5,204 nucleotides of DNA, from NCBI GenBank assembly GCA_002372575.1, contig DFHC01000130.1, forward strand, positions 1-5,204, read 5' to 3'. This document shows, piece after piece, positions 4,474 to 5,204 of the stretch; position 1 is the first letter of the stretch; every line of letters begins with the position of its first letter. A program made the position numbers and the translations under genes. The notes under the pieces are model-generated. The model saw nothing but the letters and a program-made list of their open reading frames with translations, made no database searches and was not told the origin of the DNA. This DNA comes from a bacterium UBA3734 (lineage in GTDB: Bacteria > Bacteroidota > Bacteroidia > Bacteroidales > Bacteroidaceae).

Positions 4474-5204
4474 ATGGAACTAAATTTAGAAAAACTGAAC
4501 TTACCGAGCGACAACGAGCGCCCTTTCGTCATCGCAGGACCGTGCTCGGCTGAAACTGAAGAACAAGTGATGACCACAGCCCGACAGCTCAAGGAACTGG
4601 GCTGCCACAACTTCCGTGCCGGTGTGTGGAAGCCGCGCACGAAACCCGGCGGATTCGAGGGACACGGCGAGAAGGCACTGCCGTGGCTGAAGCGCGTGAA
4701 AGACGAACTCGGAATGCTCATCGCCACCGAAGTAGCTACGTCTGAACATGCCGAACTCGCCCTGAAATACGGCGTTGATATCCTTTGGGTGGGTGCTCGC
4801 ACGAGTGCAAATCCCTTTGCGATGCAAGCCCTCGCCGACACGCTGAAGGGTCACGATGTTGTCGTTTTCGTGAAAAATCCCGTCAATCCCGACCTCGAGC
4901 TGTGGATTGGAGCCCTCGAGCGCCTGAACGCCGCCGGCGTGAAGCGGCTCGGGGCCATTCATCGCGGTTTTTCGTCGTACGACAACAAGATTTACCGCAA
5001 TTCCCCCATGTGGCAGATTGCCATCGAGCTGCGCCGCAGGAATCCGCACCTGCCCATCATCACCGATCCGAGCCACATTGGCGGTCGGCGCGAGCTGATT
5101 GCACCGATTTCGCAGCAGGCAATGGACTTGGGCTTCGACGGCCTCATCGTGGAAAGCCACTGCTCGCCCGACGACGCATGGAGCGATGCCAAGCAGCAGG
5201 TGAC
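4474..5204 (+). CDS. aroF: DAHP synthase, type I-beta (3' end outside window)
   Basis: This is the first 243 codons of 3-deoxy-D-arabino-heptulosonate 7-phosphate synthase, which condenses phosphoenolpyruvate and erythrose 4-phosphate as the first step of aromatic biosynthesis. Visible motifs are IAGPCSAE (20-27), FRAGVWKPRT (47-56), ATEVATSEHAE (84-94), VKNP (133-136), AIHRGFSSYD (161-170) and ITDPSHIGGRREL (196-208). Cys24, His201, Glu227 and Asp238 sit where the four metal ligands of the family are expected. The N-terminus is short and goes straight into the barrel, with no N-terminal regulatory domain of the kind seen in some type I-beta enzymes. In Bacteroidetes relatives this gene is usually fused to a C-terminal type II chorismate mutase, which would begin just beyond this window; that part is not seen. 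The ATG at 4474 is the only sensible start. It lies 109 bases after the aminotransferase gene, behind repeat copies 3 and 4, and is probably in the same operon. The symbol aroF follows common usage for this family. Confidence 0.92.
   Translation, partial: MELNLEKLNLPSDNERPFVIAGPCSAETEEQVMTTARQLKELGCHNFRAGVWKPRTKPGGFEGHGEKALPWLKRVKDELGMLIATEVATSEHAELALKYGVDILWVGARTSANPFAMQALADTLKGHDVVVFVKNPVNPDLELWIGALERLNAAGVKRLGAIHRGFSSYDNKIYRNSPMWQIAIELRRRNPHLPIITDPSHIGGRRELIAPISQQAMDLGFDGLIVESHCSPDDAWSDAKQQV

Overview
The window reads as a chromosomal segment of a Bacteroidales bacterium, most like Prevotella and its relatives. The pointers are a promoter matching the Bacteroidetes TAnnTTTG -7 consensus, start codons without clear Shine-Dalgarno sequences, a radical SAM/lipoprotein gene pair of a Bacteroidetes type, C/G-rich palindromic intergenic repeats, and a pheA - aminotransferase - DAHP synthase gene order. 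No RNA genes, CRISPR array, insertion sequence or phage gene is visible. All protein genes lie on the + strand.

Layout: (1) 2-289 is the 3' end of trpS (tryptophanyl-tRNA synthetase). (2) 318-1891 holds a putative lipoprotein overlapping by four bases (ATGA) a radical SAM/SPASM enzyme. The pair looks translationally coupled and its function is unknown. (3) 1892-2269 is a gene-free control region. It holds a weak candidate terminator, a Bacteroidetes-type promoter, a 21-codon leader peptide with eight Tyr/Phe codons among nine consecutive codons, a perfect 10-bp antiterminator and a GC-rich terminator. Together these look like a ribosome-mediated transcription attenuator. (4) 2270-5204 holds prephenate dehydratase (pheA), a class I/II aminotransferase and the start of a type I-beta DAHP synthase, which runs off the window. 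In relatives this gene is fused to a chorismate mutase.

The aromatic genes cover the first committed step of the shikimate pathway (DAHP synthase), the branch to phenylalanine (prephenate dehydratase) and the transamination that finishes Phe and/or Tyr. A leader peptide rich in both Tyr and Phe codons is what such an operon would need to sense charged tRNA-Tyr and tRNA-Phe. This attenuator is the strongest finding here.

The aromatic operon is also punctuated by four copies of a C/G-rich palindromic repeat, three direct and one inverted. A seven-unit 8-bp tandem repeat lies between pheA and the aminotransferase gene. These repeats supply the last codons and stop codons of pheA and of the aminotransferase gene, and they create misleading upstream in-frame starts for both.
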